Source: Paraburkholderia dilworthii (GTDB taxonomy: Bacteria > Pseudomonadota > Gammaproteobacteria > Burkholderiales > Burkholderiaceae). From it: a stretch of 64,000 nucleotides of DNA. The translations under genes were made by a program, and so were the position numbers. The notes beneath the pieces are model-generated. The model had not been told where the DNA came from. It did no database searches and worked only from the letters and a program-made list of their open reading frames with translations. The stretch is taken from NCBI RefSeq assembly GCF_000472525.1, contig NZ_AWZT01000002.1, forward strand, positions 78,358 to 142,357, read 5' to 3'. Below, piece by piece: positions 1-8,080 of this stretch (within the stretch, counting starts at the first letter, position 1; each line of letters begins with the position of its first letter).

Positions 1-352
1 GACGGCCGTGCATGGTCGTGACGAACGGCGTCTCCTGGCGCTTGAAGACTGAGAACGAGTAATAGTCCAGGTGAAAATGCAGCACGTCGAAATCCTCGGC
101 CTGGCGGCGCACGAGTTCCATCAACAGCATGTGCGGCGCCACGCGGTCGCGAATCCCGGGATCGAGGCGCAGCGCGCGCGGCCATACGGCCTCGAGCCTG
201 GCGCTCGTCACGGAGTCGCCGCTTGCGAACAGCGTCACGTCATGGCCGAGTTCGACGAGCGCCTCGGTGATGTACGACACGACGCGCTCCGTGCCGCCAT
301 ACAGCTTCGGCGGCACCGATTCGGTCAAGGGGGCGATCTGCGCAATCTTCAT
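1..352 (-). CDS. Glycosyltransferase family 4 protein (5' part only)
   Basis: The first 117 codons of a minus-strand gene that runs off the left edge of the window. It begins MKIAQIAPLTESVPPKLYGG, followed by TERVVSYITEALVELGHDVTLFASGDS. This is the N-terminal Rossmann half of GT4 (GT-B fold) glycosyltransferases: a glycine-rich acceptor loop (YGGTER, about residues 18-23), then a beta strand with the GHDVTLFASG signature. LHFHLDYYSF near residue 95 also fits the family. The C-terminal nucleotide-sugar-binding domain lies outside the window, so donor and acceptor are unknown. It follows a weak terminator-like hairpin, so it probably has its own promoter in the 270-bp gap after the ATPase gene. 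The family is secure; the function (surface polysaccharide or sucrose/trehalose-type sugar transfer) is not. Confidence 0.85.
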   Translation of the reverse strand, partial: MKIAQIAPLTESVPPKLYGGTERVVSYITEALVELGHDVTLFASGDSVTSARLEAVWPRALRLDPGIRDRVAPHMLLMELVRRQAEDFDVLHFHLDYYSFSVFKRQETPFVTTMHGR

Positions 353-525
353 AGTTGTCTCCGTAAACTGATGGCTTGCGGCCCGACTTATGTTCAGACA
401 CGAACTTTTGCCGCGCTCGCCGTCAGTGGCGCCGAATCTGAGCGCCGGTCTTTCGTCCTTCGATTGATGCGCGGGCGGCGGCGCGCGCACCACATGCATC
501 GGAGCATTATTCCCTGGTAGGGGCT

Positions 526-557
526 AAAAAGCGCCCGGTATTGCATTTATTGGGCGC
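526..557 (-). terminator. Weak rho-independent terminator-like hairpin after the AAA ATPase gene
   Basis: Read on the minus strand, a GCGCCC arm and a GGGCGC arm flank a 15-base loop and are followed by TTTTT. The loop is long and the stem short, so this is only a plausible terminator. It lies between the ATPase stop (624) and the glycosyltransferase start (352). Confidence 0.4.
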
Positions 558-623
558 TGTTACATTCAGCTTACATCGCGCGGAGCAGCGAAATACGCGC
601 GCATCCGCTGCGCCCTTGCTCCT

Positions 624-1787
624 TCAGCGGGCCGGCCACTTCCACGCCGGCAGGTCGCGCTCGTCCGCATCCGCGAGACGCGTTGCGCCAAAGTGCTTCT
701 CGAGCACGATCGATTCGCTCGCGTCTTCGCGTTCGAGTGCCGCGATCAGCCGCGCCGCGTGCGACACCACGAGTACCTGCGAATGTGCGGCGGCCTGCGT
801 AATAAGGCGTGCGAGCGCCGGCAACAGGTCCGGATGCAAACTGGTTTCCGGCTCGTTCAGCACCAGCAGCGCAGGCGGACGCGGCGTCAACAGTGCGGCC
901 ACCAGCAACAGATAGCGCAAAGTCCCGTCCGACAATTCCGCGCCCTTCAGCGGGCGTAGCAGGCCGTGTTGCTGCATCAGCACTTCGAAGCGGCCGTCCT
1001 GTGTCGCGATCTCGAGCCGCGAGCCGGGAAACGCATCGTCGATCGCGGCATCGAGCGCCGCCGGATCGCCGATCTCGCGAATGGTTTGCAAAGCCGCGGC
1101 GAGATCGGCGCCGTCGTCGGACAGCACCGGCGTATGCGTGCCGATTTGCGGCATGCGCGCGGGCGCGTCCGCGTCGGTGCGGAAATGGTCGTAGAAGCGC
1201 CACGAGCGGATCTGCTCGCGCACCGCGATCATCTCCGGCGCGGAGCGCGGGTCGGCGAACTCGGTCATCATGCTGTCGAAGCTCGCGACCGGCTGCGGGA
1301 CCGTTTGCCAGTCGCCGTTTTCATCGCGGGTGCGCAGCGCCGCGCCGTGCCGGTCGACCAGCAACGCCGAAGGCCGCAGCACAGGTCCGCTCCAGATGCA
1401 CTCGCGTTTGATGACGGGATCGAGCACGAACTGGCTTGTACCCGGATGCGGCAGCCCGAGATCGATCGCATAACTGAACTGTTCGCCCGCGAACCCGAGC
1501 CGCAGGCTCACCGGTGCGTTGCGGGTCGTGCCTTGAACCTCGAATTCGCCGCTCAGCATGCCCCGCGAAAAACGCTCGGGACCGGCCCATAAGGTGGACG
1601 GCAAGCCGCCTTCGCGCGCGAGCGAGGTGATCACGCCGCCACGCGCGGTGTCGGCAAGCAGACGCAGCGAACGATATACGCTCGACTTGCCGCTGCCATT
1701 CGCACCTGTAATGACGTTGAGCCGGCCGAGCGGCACGATCAATTCGCGTAACGACCGGTAACCCGCGATGGCGAGCGCGCTCAGCAC
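624..1787 (-). CDS. AAA/ABC-type ATPase (AAA_21 / RecF-SMC-like), unknown role
   Basis: A 387-residue ATPase of the stand-alone SMC/RecF-like class, in which N- and C-terminal halves of the nucleotide-binding domain sit on one chain. Walker A is GANGSGKS at about residues 28-35, just after a beta-beta-helix start (LSALAIAGYRSLREL). An ABC-signature-like LSDGTLRYL lies near residue 285. Walker B is LLVLNEPE near 306-313, followed by the H-loop LVVSHA; Asn stands where most relatives have the Walker B Asp. No nuclease or TOPRIM domain is visible. I chose the GTG at 1787 because it directly precedes the conserved start. GTG at 1799 or TTG at 1883 are alternatives, the last nearly touching the otsA stop. 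It lies about 100 bp downstream of otsA and may share its transcript. Function unknown. Confidence 0.75.
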   Translation of the reverse strand: MLSALAIAGYRSLRELIVPLGRLNVITGANGSGKSSVYRSLRLLADTARGGVITSLAREGGLPSTLWAGPERFSRGMLSGEFEVQGTTRNAPVSLRLGFAGEQFSYAIDLGLPHPGTSQFVLDPVIKRECIWSGPVLRPSALLVDRHGAALRTRDENGDWQTVPQPVASFDSMMTEFADPRSAPEMIAVREQIRSWRFYDHFRTDADAPARMPQIGTHTPVLSDDGADLAAALQTIREIGDPAALDAAIDDAFPGSRLEIATQDGRFEVLMQQHGLLRPLKGAELSDGTLRYLLLVAALLTPRPPALLVLNEPETSLHPDLLPALARLITQAAAHSQVLVVSHAARLIAALEREDASESIVLEKHFGATRLADADERDLPAWKWPAR

Positions 1788-1887
1788 GCCGCCATCCACG
1801 GATGCGATGCCTGTCGGGGCGCGCTTGCTATGCCACCGTGCTCGCGCTGCCGGTCCATGCGCGCGCTGTGCCGTTTCGAGCAATCCA

Positions 1888-3297
1888 TCACTTGTGGCCG
1901 CCGCCCTTGCCCGGCTCCTGCACCGGCACGCTACGCAGATCGCGCAGGAAGCTGTCGCGCCACACGCCAAGATCGTTCTTGCGCAGCGCCGCCATGTTGA
2001 TCTCATGACGCCGCTGACGCGCGTCGAGCGGCATTTGCAGCGCGCGCTGCAACGCCTCGCACATGCCGATCGCATCGTGCGGATTCACGAGCAGCGCGCC
2101 TGTGAGCTCATCCGCCGCGCCCGCGAAAATGGACAGCACGAGCACGCCCGGATCGTCCGGATTTTGCGCGGCGACATATTCCTTCGCGACGAGGTTCATG
2201 CCGTCATGCAACGGCGTGACGAAGCCGATCTGCGATTCGCGGAACAGCGACATCAATTTCCAGCGGTCGTATTGCTGGTTCAGGTAGCGGATCGGCGTGT
2301 AGTCGAGTCCTGAATACCGCCCGTTGATTCGCCCTGCTTCGTACTCCAGATCCTGACGGATCTTCTGGTAGGTGGCGACGTCGGAGCGCGTGGGCGGCGC
2401 AATCTGCACGAGCGTGACGTTGCCGCGCCATTCGGGCGAGCGTTCCAGCAGATGCTCGAACGCGCGAAAACGTTCGACGAGCCCTTTCGAATAATCGAGC
2501 CGGTCGACGCTCATGATCAGCTTGCGGCCTTCGAGACTCTGCTTCAGATCGAGCACATGCTGACGGCTTTCGTAGCGCTTCGCCTGCTCGGCGATCTCGT
2601 CCGGAAATACGCCGATGCGGTACACGCCCGTACGCAGCTTGCGGCCGAACGCTTCGACCATGCCGTTGGACACCGTGCCGCGCGCGTGCCGGGTCACGTA
2701 GTCGTGGAACGCCTCCTGATCGGTCGCAGTCTGGAAACCCAGCAGGTCGTAGCACGACAGCGACTTCACCAGTTCCTCGTGCGGCGGAATGTTGAGCAGG
2801 ATCTGCGGCGCCGGAAACGGAATGTGCAGAAAGAAGCCGATGCGGTTCGTGATCCCTTCGCTGCGCAGCGCTTCGGCGAACGGGATCAGGTGGTAGTCGT
2901 GAATCCAGATCACGTCGTCGGGTTCGAGCAGCTTGATCAGCTTGTGGGCAAGCCACGCGTTGACGCGCCGGTAGCCCGCGTACTCCTCGCGCTCATAACG
3001 GGCGAGGTCGTTGCGGTAGTGGAACACCGGCCACAGCGTCGCATTTGAAAAGCCGCGGTAGTACTGGTCGTAGTCCTTGCGCGTGAGGCCCACGGTGGCG
3101 AAGGTGACGGCGCCATCCTGTTCGAGCGTCGGGCCCGCGTTGGCGACGGTCTCGCTGACCACGTCGCCGCTCCATCCGAACCATACGCCTCCCGCATCCT
3201 TCAGCGCACCGAACACGCCGACAGCAAGGCCGCCCGCCGATCCTTTGGTTTCCGTTGGCGTTGCGACGCGATTCGACACGACGATCAGTCGGCCCAT
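1888..3297 (-). CDS. otsA: Alpha,alpha-trehalose-phosphate synthase (UDP-forming)
   Basis: A GT20 enzyme that joins UDP-glucose and glucose-6-phosphate to make trehalose-6-phosphate, a cytoplasmic step in osmoprotectant synthesis. At 469 residues it matches E. coli OtsA (about 474). Visible landmarks: the N-terminal strand MGRLIVVSNRV with the glucose-6-phosphate-binding Arg, the HDYHLIPF motif at 133-140, FFLHIPFP soon after, SVDRLDYSKGL near 255-265 (nucleotide-sugar side), and PLHDGMNLVAKEYV near the end. The ATG at 3297 is chosen because AAGGAGGAC lies 8-9 bases upstream; a longer reading to 3351 lacks this. The phosphatase partner otsB is not in the window. The neighbouring MscS-like channel suggests an osmotic-stress context, but each gene probably has its own promoter. 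Confidence 0.96.
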   Translation of the reverse strand: MGRLIVVSNRVATPTETKGSAGGLAVGVFGALKDAGGVWFGWSGDVVSETVANAGPTLEQDGAVTFATVGLTRKDYDQYYRGFSNATLWPVFHYRNDLARYEREEYAGYRRVNAWLAHKLIKLLEPDDVIWIHDYHLIPFAEALRSEGITNRIGFFLHIPFPAPQILLNIPPHEELVKSLSCYDLLGFQTATDQEAFHDYVTRHARGTVSNGMVEAFGRKLRTGVYRIGVFPDEIAEQAKRYESRQHVLDLKQSLEGRKLIMSVDRLDYSKGLVERFRAFEHLLERSPEWRGNVTLVQIAPPTRSDVATYQKIRQDLEYEAGRINGRYSGLDYTPIRYLNQQYDRWKLMSLFRESQIGFVTPLHDGMNLVAKEYVAAQNPDDPGVLVLSIFAGAADELTGALLVNPHDAIGMCEALQRALQMPLDARQRRHEINMAALRKNDLGVWRDSFLRDLRSVPVQEPGKGGGHK

Positions 3298-3643
3298 GTT
3301 GCAAGTCCTCCTTGTTTGGCGCGGCATTTGCCACAGTGCAGCCGGCGCCACGACAACTTTTTCGCAGAGTGCACGCCATGCCGCGCCAGGTTCATAAGTA
3401 AGTCGACGGTTCGACCCCTTGACGACCGATCGGTTGCATCGGACTACAGGCAGTCGGAGCCGAAAGCCCGGTGCAAACGCTTTTCACGAGCTTTTCGGCT
3501 TTTCCTTTACGCATTCGTCGCGAGTCTTTCAGACGTTTCCGCCACCAGTTTTCCGCCGGTCCATCCATCGCTCAGCGCTTTCAGCGCGTCGCTCTGCGCA
3601 GGCCATACGCACGCTGTCCTGCCAGCCGCCTGTCTGCCGCCCG
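3298..3643. other. Intergenic region between otsA and the MscS-like channel gene
   Basis: About 345 bp with no convincing reading frame. It carries the strong ribosome-binding site of otsA at its left edge and must hold the otsA promoter, but I could not pick a clear -35/-10 pair. No repeat or hairpin stands out. Confidence 0.5.
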
Positions 3644-4879
3644 CTAGGCCGTTTCCTTTACCTTGTGTGCCGGCGTTGCCGCGCTGGCCGCCTGCCCGGG
3701 GCGGCTCGCCACCGGGTCGGCCTCAGTATGCGCCGCCGTGCTGCCGGCCGGCGTGCGCGCGCCACGCGGCACCCAGTCGAGCGGTTCGCCCTTGCCGTTT
3801 TCGAGTTCCGCCGACACTTCCGCACGCGCGCGCGGCAGATACTGCGGATAGTGCTTCTGGATGAAGTCGAGCAGTCCCTCCCGCACGCGACAACGCAAAT
3901 CCCAGTTCAGGCCCGAATCGAGCGAACTGACGAGCGCGCGCAATTGCATCGAGCGCTCGGTGCCCTCGGTGACTTGCAGCACCTGCACGCGCTGGTCCCA
4001 CTCGGGCGCCGCTTCGACGATGCGCGCGAGTTCCTCGCGCAGCGGCGCGAGCGGCATCCGGTAATCGACGTAGAGAAACACCGTGCCGATAATTTGCGAA
4101 CTGCTGCGCGTCCAGTTCGAGAACGGGTTTTCGATAAACCATTGCAGCGGCACGATCAGCCGCCGCTGGTCCCACAGACGCACCGATACATACGTGCCGG
4201 TGATCTCCTCGATACGCCCCCATTCGCCCTGAATAACGACAACATCGTCGAGCCGGATTGGCTGCGAGAGTGCAATCTGCAAGCCGGCAATCAGATTGCC
4301 GAGGACCGGCCGCGCCGCGATACCGGCAACGAGGCCTGCCACGCCCGCCGACGCAAGCAGGCTCGCGCCGATCTGCCGGACATTCGGAAAGGTCATCAAT
4401 GCGCCGCCGACGCCGACAATCACGATCACGAGCATCACCGAACGTGCGAGCACCCTCGCCTGCGTGTGGATGCGGCGCGCCTGCAGGTTGTCGGCGGTAT
4501 CAAGCGGATGGGCCTGGATGATGGCCTCGCCGATGGCCGCCGCGGAACGCACGGACAACCACGTCAACGCGCCGATCAGCGCGATAGCCGCGGCGTCGCG
4601 CAGCGGCGAGATGAAGGTGAGCGTGTCCGGCGCCTCCCACCATACGGCTTCGAGAGCGAGGATGATCAGCACGAACAGCGACGGCTTGTCGATATAGCGG
4701 AGCACGACGCTCGTGAGCGGATAAGGCCGAGCGATCCGCGTGACGATACGGGCGCCCACGCGGTGCACGCCGATCGCGACCAGCACGGCGACGATCGAGA
4801 CGATCAATGCGCCGAGCCACGTATGCAGTGGCGCTTCGGCGATGCGGTCAAGGTGGTTGAGTTCATCGAGAAAAGGCAT
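3644..4879 (-). CDS. Mechanosensitive ion channel family protein (MscS-like)
   Basis: A 411-residue inner-membrane protein of the small-conductance mechanosensitive channel superfamily, expected to release solutes on hypo-osmotic shock. Hydrophobic segments lie at about 22-42, 68-86, 95-113, 145-165 and 170-195. The last is the glycine/alanine-rich pore-lining helix (LLASAGVAGLVAGIAARPVLGN), followed by the MscS beta domain (RLDDVVVIQGEWGRIEEI) and a C-terminal alpha/beta domain. The tail (about 370-411) is Pro/Ala/Thr-rich and probably disordered. More transmembrane helices than MscS itself suggest a YbdG/YnaI-type relative. The start is the ATG at 4879, preceded by AAGGAG 12-17 bases upstream; the same frame stays open to 5200 but that extension has no family features. 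The next upstream gene is 440 bp away, so it is probably monocistronic. Confidence 0.88.
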   Translation of the reverse strand: MPFLDELNHLDRIAEAPLHTWLGALIVSIVAVLVAIGVHRVGARIVTRIARPYPLTSVVLRYIDKPSLFVLIILALEAVWWEAPDTLTFISPLRDAAAIALIGALTWLSVRSAAAIGEAIIQAHPLDTADNLQARRIHTQARVLARSVMLVIVIVGVGGALMTFPNVRQIGASLLASAGVAGLVAGIAARPVLGNLIAGLQIALSQPIRLDDVVVIQGEWGRIEEITGTYVSVRLWDQRRLIVPLQWFIENPFSNWTRSSSQIIGTVFLYVDYRMPLAPLREELARIVEAAPEWDQRVQVLQVTEGTERSMQLRALVSSLDSGLNWDLRCRVREGLLDFIQKHYPQYLPRARAEVSAELENGKGEPLDWVPRGARTPAGSTAAHTEADPVASRPGQAASAATPAHKVKETA

Positions 4880-5317
4880 GAAGGGGACAATCTCCTTTTC
4901 GATTGAGTGTGGACAGGCCGGCGGCGATGAGGCGCGGCGCCAGCACAGCGTGATGCGCGCCGCGGGATAAACCTGTCGGGCGCGCTCGTGAAAGCGCGGT
5001 GAAAAACACCGTGAGGCGCCTTCGACGCGGGTGCGAATCAAATCCAGCGGCCCGCTTCTGGAGCCGGTGCCGCCCGCTAATAGTGGCGCCCGGCTCATCG
5101 TGGAACGTGTTCGCGGCATGCGGCAAACGCAATCGCAACGCCGCTTTAACGCAAACCGCCGCTTCAACGCAAACGCCGCGAGACAAACGCCGCGAGACAA
5201 ACGCTAGCGGCCCAATCGGCTTGACGTCCGATACGTCTGATACACCGGATGGGCCAGACACCCGATACATCGCAAAGCAACGCGCCGCGTGCGAGCCGCA
5301 GCGCATCTCAGTTCGCG
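4880..5317. other. Intergenic region with short tandem duplications
   Basis: About 440 bp between the Rap1a-like gene and the channel gene. No supported gene. It contains adjacent 18-bp and 14-bp direct repeats at 5140-5198 and further imperfect GATAC-containing repetition around 5226-5272. The channel promoter should lie at the left side, but no strong hexamers were seen. Confidence 0.5.
5140..5198. repeat. Tandem direct repeats, 18-bp x2 followed by 14-bp x2
   Basis: Two adjacent 18-bp near-copies (GCCGCTTTAACGCAAACC type, 5140-5157 and 5158-5175) run into two perfect 14-bp copies of AAACGCCGCGAGAC (5171-5184 and 5185-5198). Seen directly in the sequence. Probably slippage-generated non-coding sequence. 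Confidence 0.85.
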
Positions 5318-5674
5318 TCAACTTCCGCTTTTGCAAGGAAACGCCTTGCCAAGTCCCAGAGAGATCGCCGTGCTCGCGTTGTAGCCCGCGACGATCGGAT
5401 TTTCCGCGATGTACTTGCGTACCGCATCCGTGAGTTGCGCCGAGCGCGCGTCCTGCGGCAAGCAGAAATACTGTCCGACGCGCGGCCCCGTGGTGCCGCC
5501 GATCGCGTCGATGGTATTGAAGATGCCGTCGGCGGCGCCTTCGATGTACGCGGCGCACGCACTGCGCGACGCCACGTCGGTCTTGGTGCACAGCTTGTTG
5601 AGGTCGCCCCCCGTAAACGCGGCTGCCGATAACGGTACGGCAAACGCGCTGGCGAAAATCAAAGCCCGCAGCAT
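5318..5674 (-). CDS. Exported Rap1a/Tai family protein
   Basis: A 118-residue protein with a signal peptide (MLRALIFASAFAVPLSAAAF, cleavage after about residue 19). The mature part is short and cysteine-containing: LCTKTD, ACAAYIEGAADG and a C-terminal PCKSG. The CxxY-IxGxxDG pattern and the distal YFCLP match the Rap1a/Tai family, periplasmic proteins founded by immunity proteins against the type VI secretion amidase effectors Ssp1/Tae4. No effector or T6SS gene is visible here, so this may be an orphan immunity-like protein or a housekeeping relative. The start is supported by AAAGGAACACC just upstream. It lies downstream of, and in line with, the ankyrin-repeat gene. Family assignment is from remembered motif wording, not from a search. 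Confidence 0.75.
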   Translation of the reverse strand: MLRALIFASAFAVPLSAAAFTGGDLNKLCTKTDVASRSACAAYIEGAADGIFNTIDAIGGTTGPRVGQYFCLPQDARSAQLTDAVRKYIAENPIVAGYNASTAISLGLGKAFPCKSGS

Positions 5675-5851
5675 GGTGTTCCTTTCCAGGGTCGTTTATC
5701 AGGCGGTCTGTTGCCGCAATCGGATGGCGCGCGCACGCGCCGCAACAAAGTCGTCATTCTGCACTGTTTTACGATGCGGCAGCAGGCCGGCAGCCGCCAT
5801 CTTCAGGCTTATCGGCGGCGAAGACCGGCGCACGCCGCTTCGCCGCGCGCT

Positions 5852-6586
5852 CTACTTTTGCTGCATCTGTTGCAGACGCGCGGTCAGGCCTTCGACCACG
5901 TCCGGCTCCTTGTAGGTCTTCGCGAAATCGAGCGCCGTGAGGCCAATCTGGTTCTTGACCGTGAGGTCCGCGCCGTTGTCGAGCAGCAGTTTCACCGTCG
6001 ACACATGACCGCCTCGCGCGGCCATCATCAGCGGCGTGGTGCCGTTCGGGGAGCCTGCATCGACGTACGCAGAATGGTCGAGCAGCAGTTTCACGATGTC
6101 GTCGTGGCCGTTCGCGGCGGCGTAGTGCAGCGGCGCCCAGCCCTTCTTGTTCACTTCGGCGTCCTTGGCGATCAACTGCTTGACGAAGTCCAGGTCGCCG
6201 TTCAGCGCGGCCATCATCATCGCGTTTTCACCGGCTTTGTCCTCGATCTCGACGTTGGTCTTCGGATTCGCGAGCAACACGGCGCCGACCTTGTCCGATT
6301 TCTCGCGTGCGGCCAGCACGAGAAGCGGCATGCCCTGGTTATCGACGCTGTTCGGATCCATGCCCTTCGCAAGCAGTTTCCTGACGCCGTCGACGTCGTC
6401 GAATTTGACCGATTTGATCAACGAGTCGATCGGCGCGGCCTGAACCGGCGCGGCGATCAGCGAACTCAGCGCGGCGCACGCGAGCGTGGCCGCCAACGCG
6501 GCGCGCGAGAAGCCGCGGCGCGCCGACGCGCCCCGGCCTGTCTGGGTGGCTTGTCGTGCGTGGATCAACTTCGAGTCGTTTGTCAT
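5852..6586 (-). CDS. Exported ankyrin-repeat protein
   Basis: A 244-residue protein with a long N-terminus and signal sequence (hydrophobic core about 28-46, ending PVQAAPI), then five or so ankyrin repeats from about residue 55 to 235. Repeat consensus is plainly visible: GMPLLVLAAREKSDKVGAVL, GWAPLHYAAANGHDDIVKLL, GTTPLMMAARGGHVSTVKLL and IGLTALDFAKTYKEPDVVEGL. Ankyrin arrays bind other proteins, so this is probably a periplasmic binding or protective partner; in other proteobacteria exported ankyrin proteins can associate with catalase or toxin-immunity systems. It sits 47 bp downstream of tatD and 180 bp upstream of the Rap1a-like gene, both also exported or accessory. Its partner is unknown. 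Confidence 0.88.
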   Translation of the reverse strand: MTNDSKLIHARQATQTGRGASARRGFSRAALAATLACAALSSLIAAPVQAAPIDSLIKSVKFDDVDGVRKLLAKGMDPNSVDNQGMPLLVLAAREKSDKVGAVLLANPKTNVEIEDKAGENAMMMAALNGDLDFVKQLIAKDAEVNKKGWAPLHYAAANGHDDIVKLLLDHSAYVDAGSPNGTTPLMMAARGGHVSTVKLLLDNGADLTVKNQIGLTALDFAKTYKEPDVVEGLTARLQQMQQK

Positions 6587-6633
6587 ATTCTACTTTAGGG
6601 TTCGCCCCTATCCTATTGATATTTATGCGTCTT

Positions 6634-7428
6634 TCACCGCGCACCATTCGGCGCCGGAAGCTTGAAAAGGCGGAAAAAGTTCTGCGTCGTCGCGGCGGCC
6701 AGCGCCTCGTCGGTCATTTCGCGCTGCTGCGCAATGAAACGTCCGACATAACTGACGTACGCAGGTTCATTAGGCTTGCCGCGATACGGCACCGGCGCGA
6801 GGTACGGCGAATCGGTTTCGATCAGCAGGCGCTCCAGAGGCACGCGGCGCGCGACGTCCTGCACATCCGTCGCGCTTTTGAACGTGACGATACCCGACAG
6901 CGAAATGTAAAAATTCTGCGCGAGCGCCTGTTCGGCCACGGCCCACGGCTCGGTGAAGCAATGCATGACGCCGCCCGGCTCGCTCGCGCACTCCTCGGCC
7001 ATGATGCGCAGCGTGTCTTCCGACGAAGATCGTGTGTGGACGATGAGCGGCTTGCCGGTCGCGTGCGCGGCGCGGATATGTGTGCGAAAACGCTCGCGCT
7101 GCCATTCCATGTCGGCGATCGAGCGGCCTTCCAGGCGGTAGTAATCGAGGCCCGTCTCGCCGATTGCGACCACCTTCGGATGTTCGGCCAGTTCGACCAG
7201 TTCGGCGACGCTCGGCTCACGCATGTCCTCGTGATCCGGATGCACGCCCACGGACGCATAGACGTTCTCGTGCCGGCTCGCGATGTCGAGCACGGACGGC
7301 AGCGTTTCGAGATCCACCGACACACACAGCGCGTGCGTGACCGAATGGCTGCGCATATTCTCGAGCACCTGCGGCAGGCGGTCGGCGAGTCCTTCGAAAT
7401 TGATGTGACAGTGCGAATCGACAAACAT
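6634..7428 (-). CDS. tatD: TatD family metal-dependent DNase/hydrolase
   Basis: A 264-residue TIM-barrel amidohydrolase-superfamily protein of the TatD/YcfH group (metal-dependent 3'-5' exonuclease activity is known for TatD). Metal ligands are in the expected places: MFVDSHCHINF at the N-terminus (HxH), the Glu of AIGETGLDYY near residue 95, His in LIVHTRSS near 131, VMHCFTE near 157, and Asp of LIETDSPYLAP near 206. The start is ATG 7428, giving the canonical MFVDSHCH; a start five codons earlier is possible. It lies 34 bp downstream of a GNAT gene and is followed by the ankyrin gene. The holB-tatD neighbourhood is conserved widely, which supports co-transcription of the mltG-tmk-holB-tatD run. 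Confidence 0.93.
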   Translation of the reverse strand: MFVDSHCHINFEGLADRLPQVLENMRSHSVTHALCVSVDLETLPSVLDIASRHENVYASVGVHPDHEDMREPSVAELVELAEHPKVVAIGETGLDYYRLEGRSIADMEWQRERFRTHIRAAHATGKPLIVHTRSSSEDTLRIMAEECASEPGGVMHCFTEPWAVAEQALAQNFYISLSGIVTFKSATDVQDVARRVPLERLLIETDSPYLAPVPYRGKPNEPAYVSYVGRFIAQQREMTDEALAAATTQNFFRLFKLPAPNGAR

Positions 7429-7462
7429 GATGATGTCCTGCAAATGAATGGCGCGAGGCGGC

Positions 7463-7987
7463 TCAGGCTGCCGCGCCGTGCGCGTCGAGGCGCTTGCCGA
7501 GGATTACCAGATCGCGCTCGACGCCGTCCAGCACGGCCACGCGCGGCAGCGAGCCCCACGTGTCGAAACCGAAGCCGCGAAAGAGGCGCAGGCTCGCCTC
7601 ATTGTGACCGAAGATAAATCCCAGCACGGTGTCGATTCCCAGCGCCGGCGCCGCCGCCAGCGAGGCCGCCAGCAACTGCTTGCCGAGGCCCTTGCCGCGC
7701 GCGCTCTCATCGAGATAGATGCTGACTTCGGCGGTGCGCTGATAGGCAGGACGGCCATAGAAGTCCGAAAAACTGAGCCACGCAATCACGCGGCCGGGTT
7801 GTTCAGCATCTTCGACGACCCACAGCGGACGTTTCTGCGGCCCATGCGCGTGAAACCATCCAATTCGGCTTTCGACGCCGACCGGTTCGAGGTCCGCGGT
7901 CACCTGGCGTGACGCTACCGTCGAGTTGTAAATGGCGACGATGGCGGGTAGATCGTCGAGCGTGGCATCGCGGTAAGACAGGCTCAT
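7463..7987 (-). CDS. GNAT family N-acetyltransferase (phosphinothricin-acetyltransferase-like)
   Basis: A 174-residue GNAT acetyltransferase. The start (YRDATLDDLPAIVAIYNSTV) and RIGWFHAHGPQKRPLWVVED resemble the Pat/YncA subgroup (phosphinothricin, methionine sulfone or sulfoximine N-acetyltransferases). The acetyl-CoA-binding signature is motif A, VSIYLDESARGKGLGKQLL around 88-106 (R-G-K-G-L-G), followed by motif B (FIFGHNEASLRLFRGFGF). The natural substrate cannot be read from sequence. It stands between holB (93 bp upstream) and tatD (34 bp downstream), in line with both, so it is probably transcribed with the replication and cell-wall genes by location only. Confidence 0.88.
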   Translation of the reverse strand: MSLSYRDATLDDLPAIVAIYNSTVASRQVTADLEPVGVESRIGWFHAHGPQKRPLWVVEDAEQPGRVIAWLSFSDFYGRPAYQRTAEVSIYLDESARGKGLGKQLLAASLAAAPALGIDTVLGFIFGHNEASLRLFRGFGFDTWGSLPRVAVLDGVERDLVILGKRLDAHGAAA

Positions 7988-8080
7988 GGTGCTTTCTGAT
8001 TGGAATGAAGGACTGGCTAACGGGTAACGCGCTAACGGGTGACACGACGCTCGCCGTGCGGAAGGCCGCGCGGCATCGCG

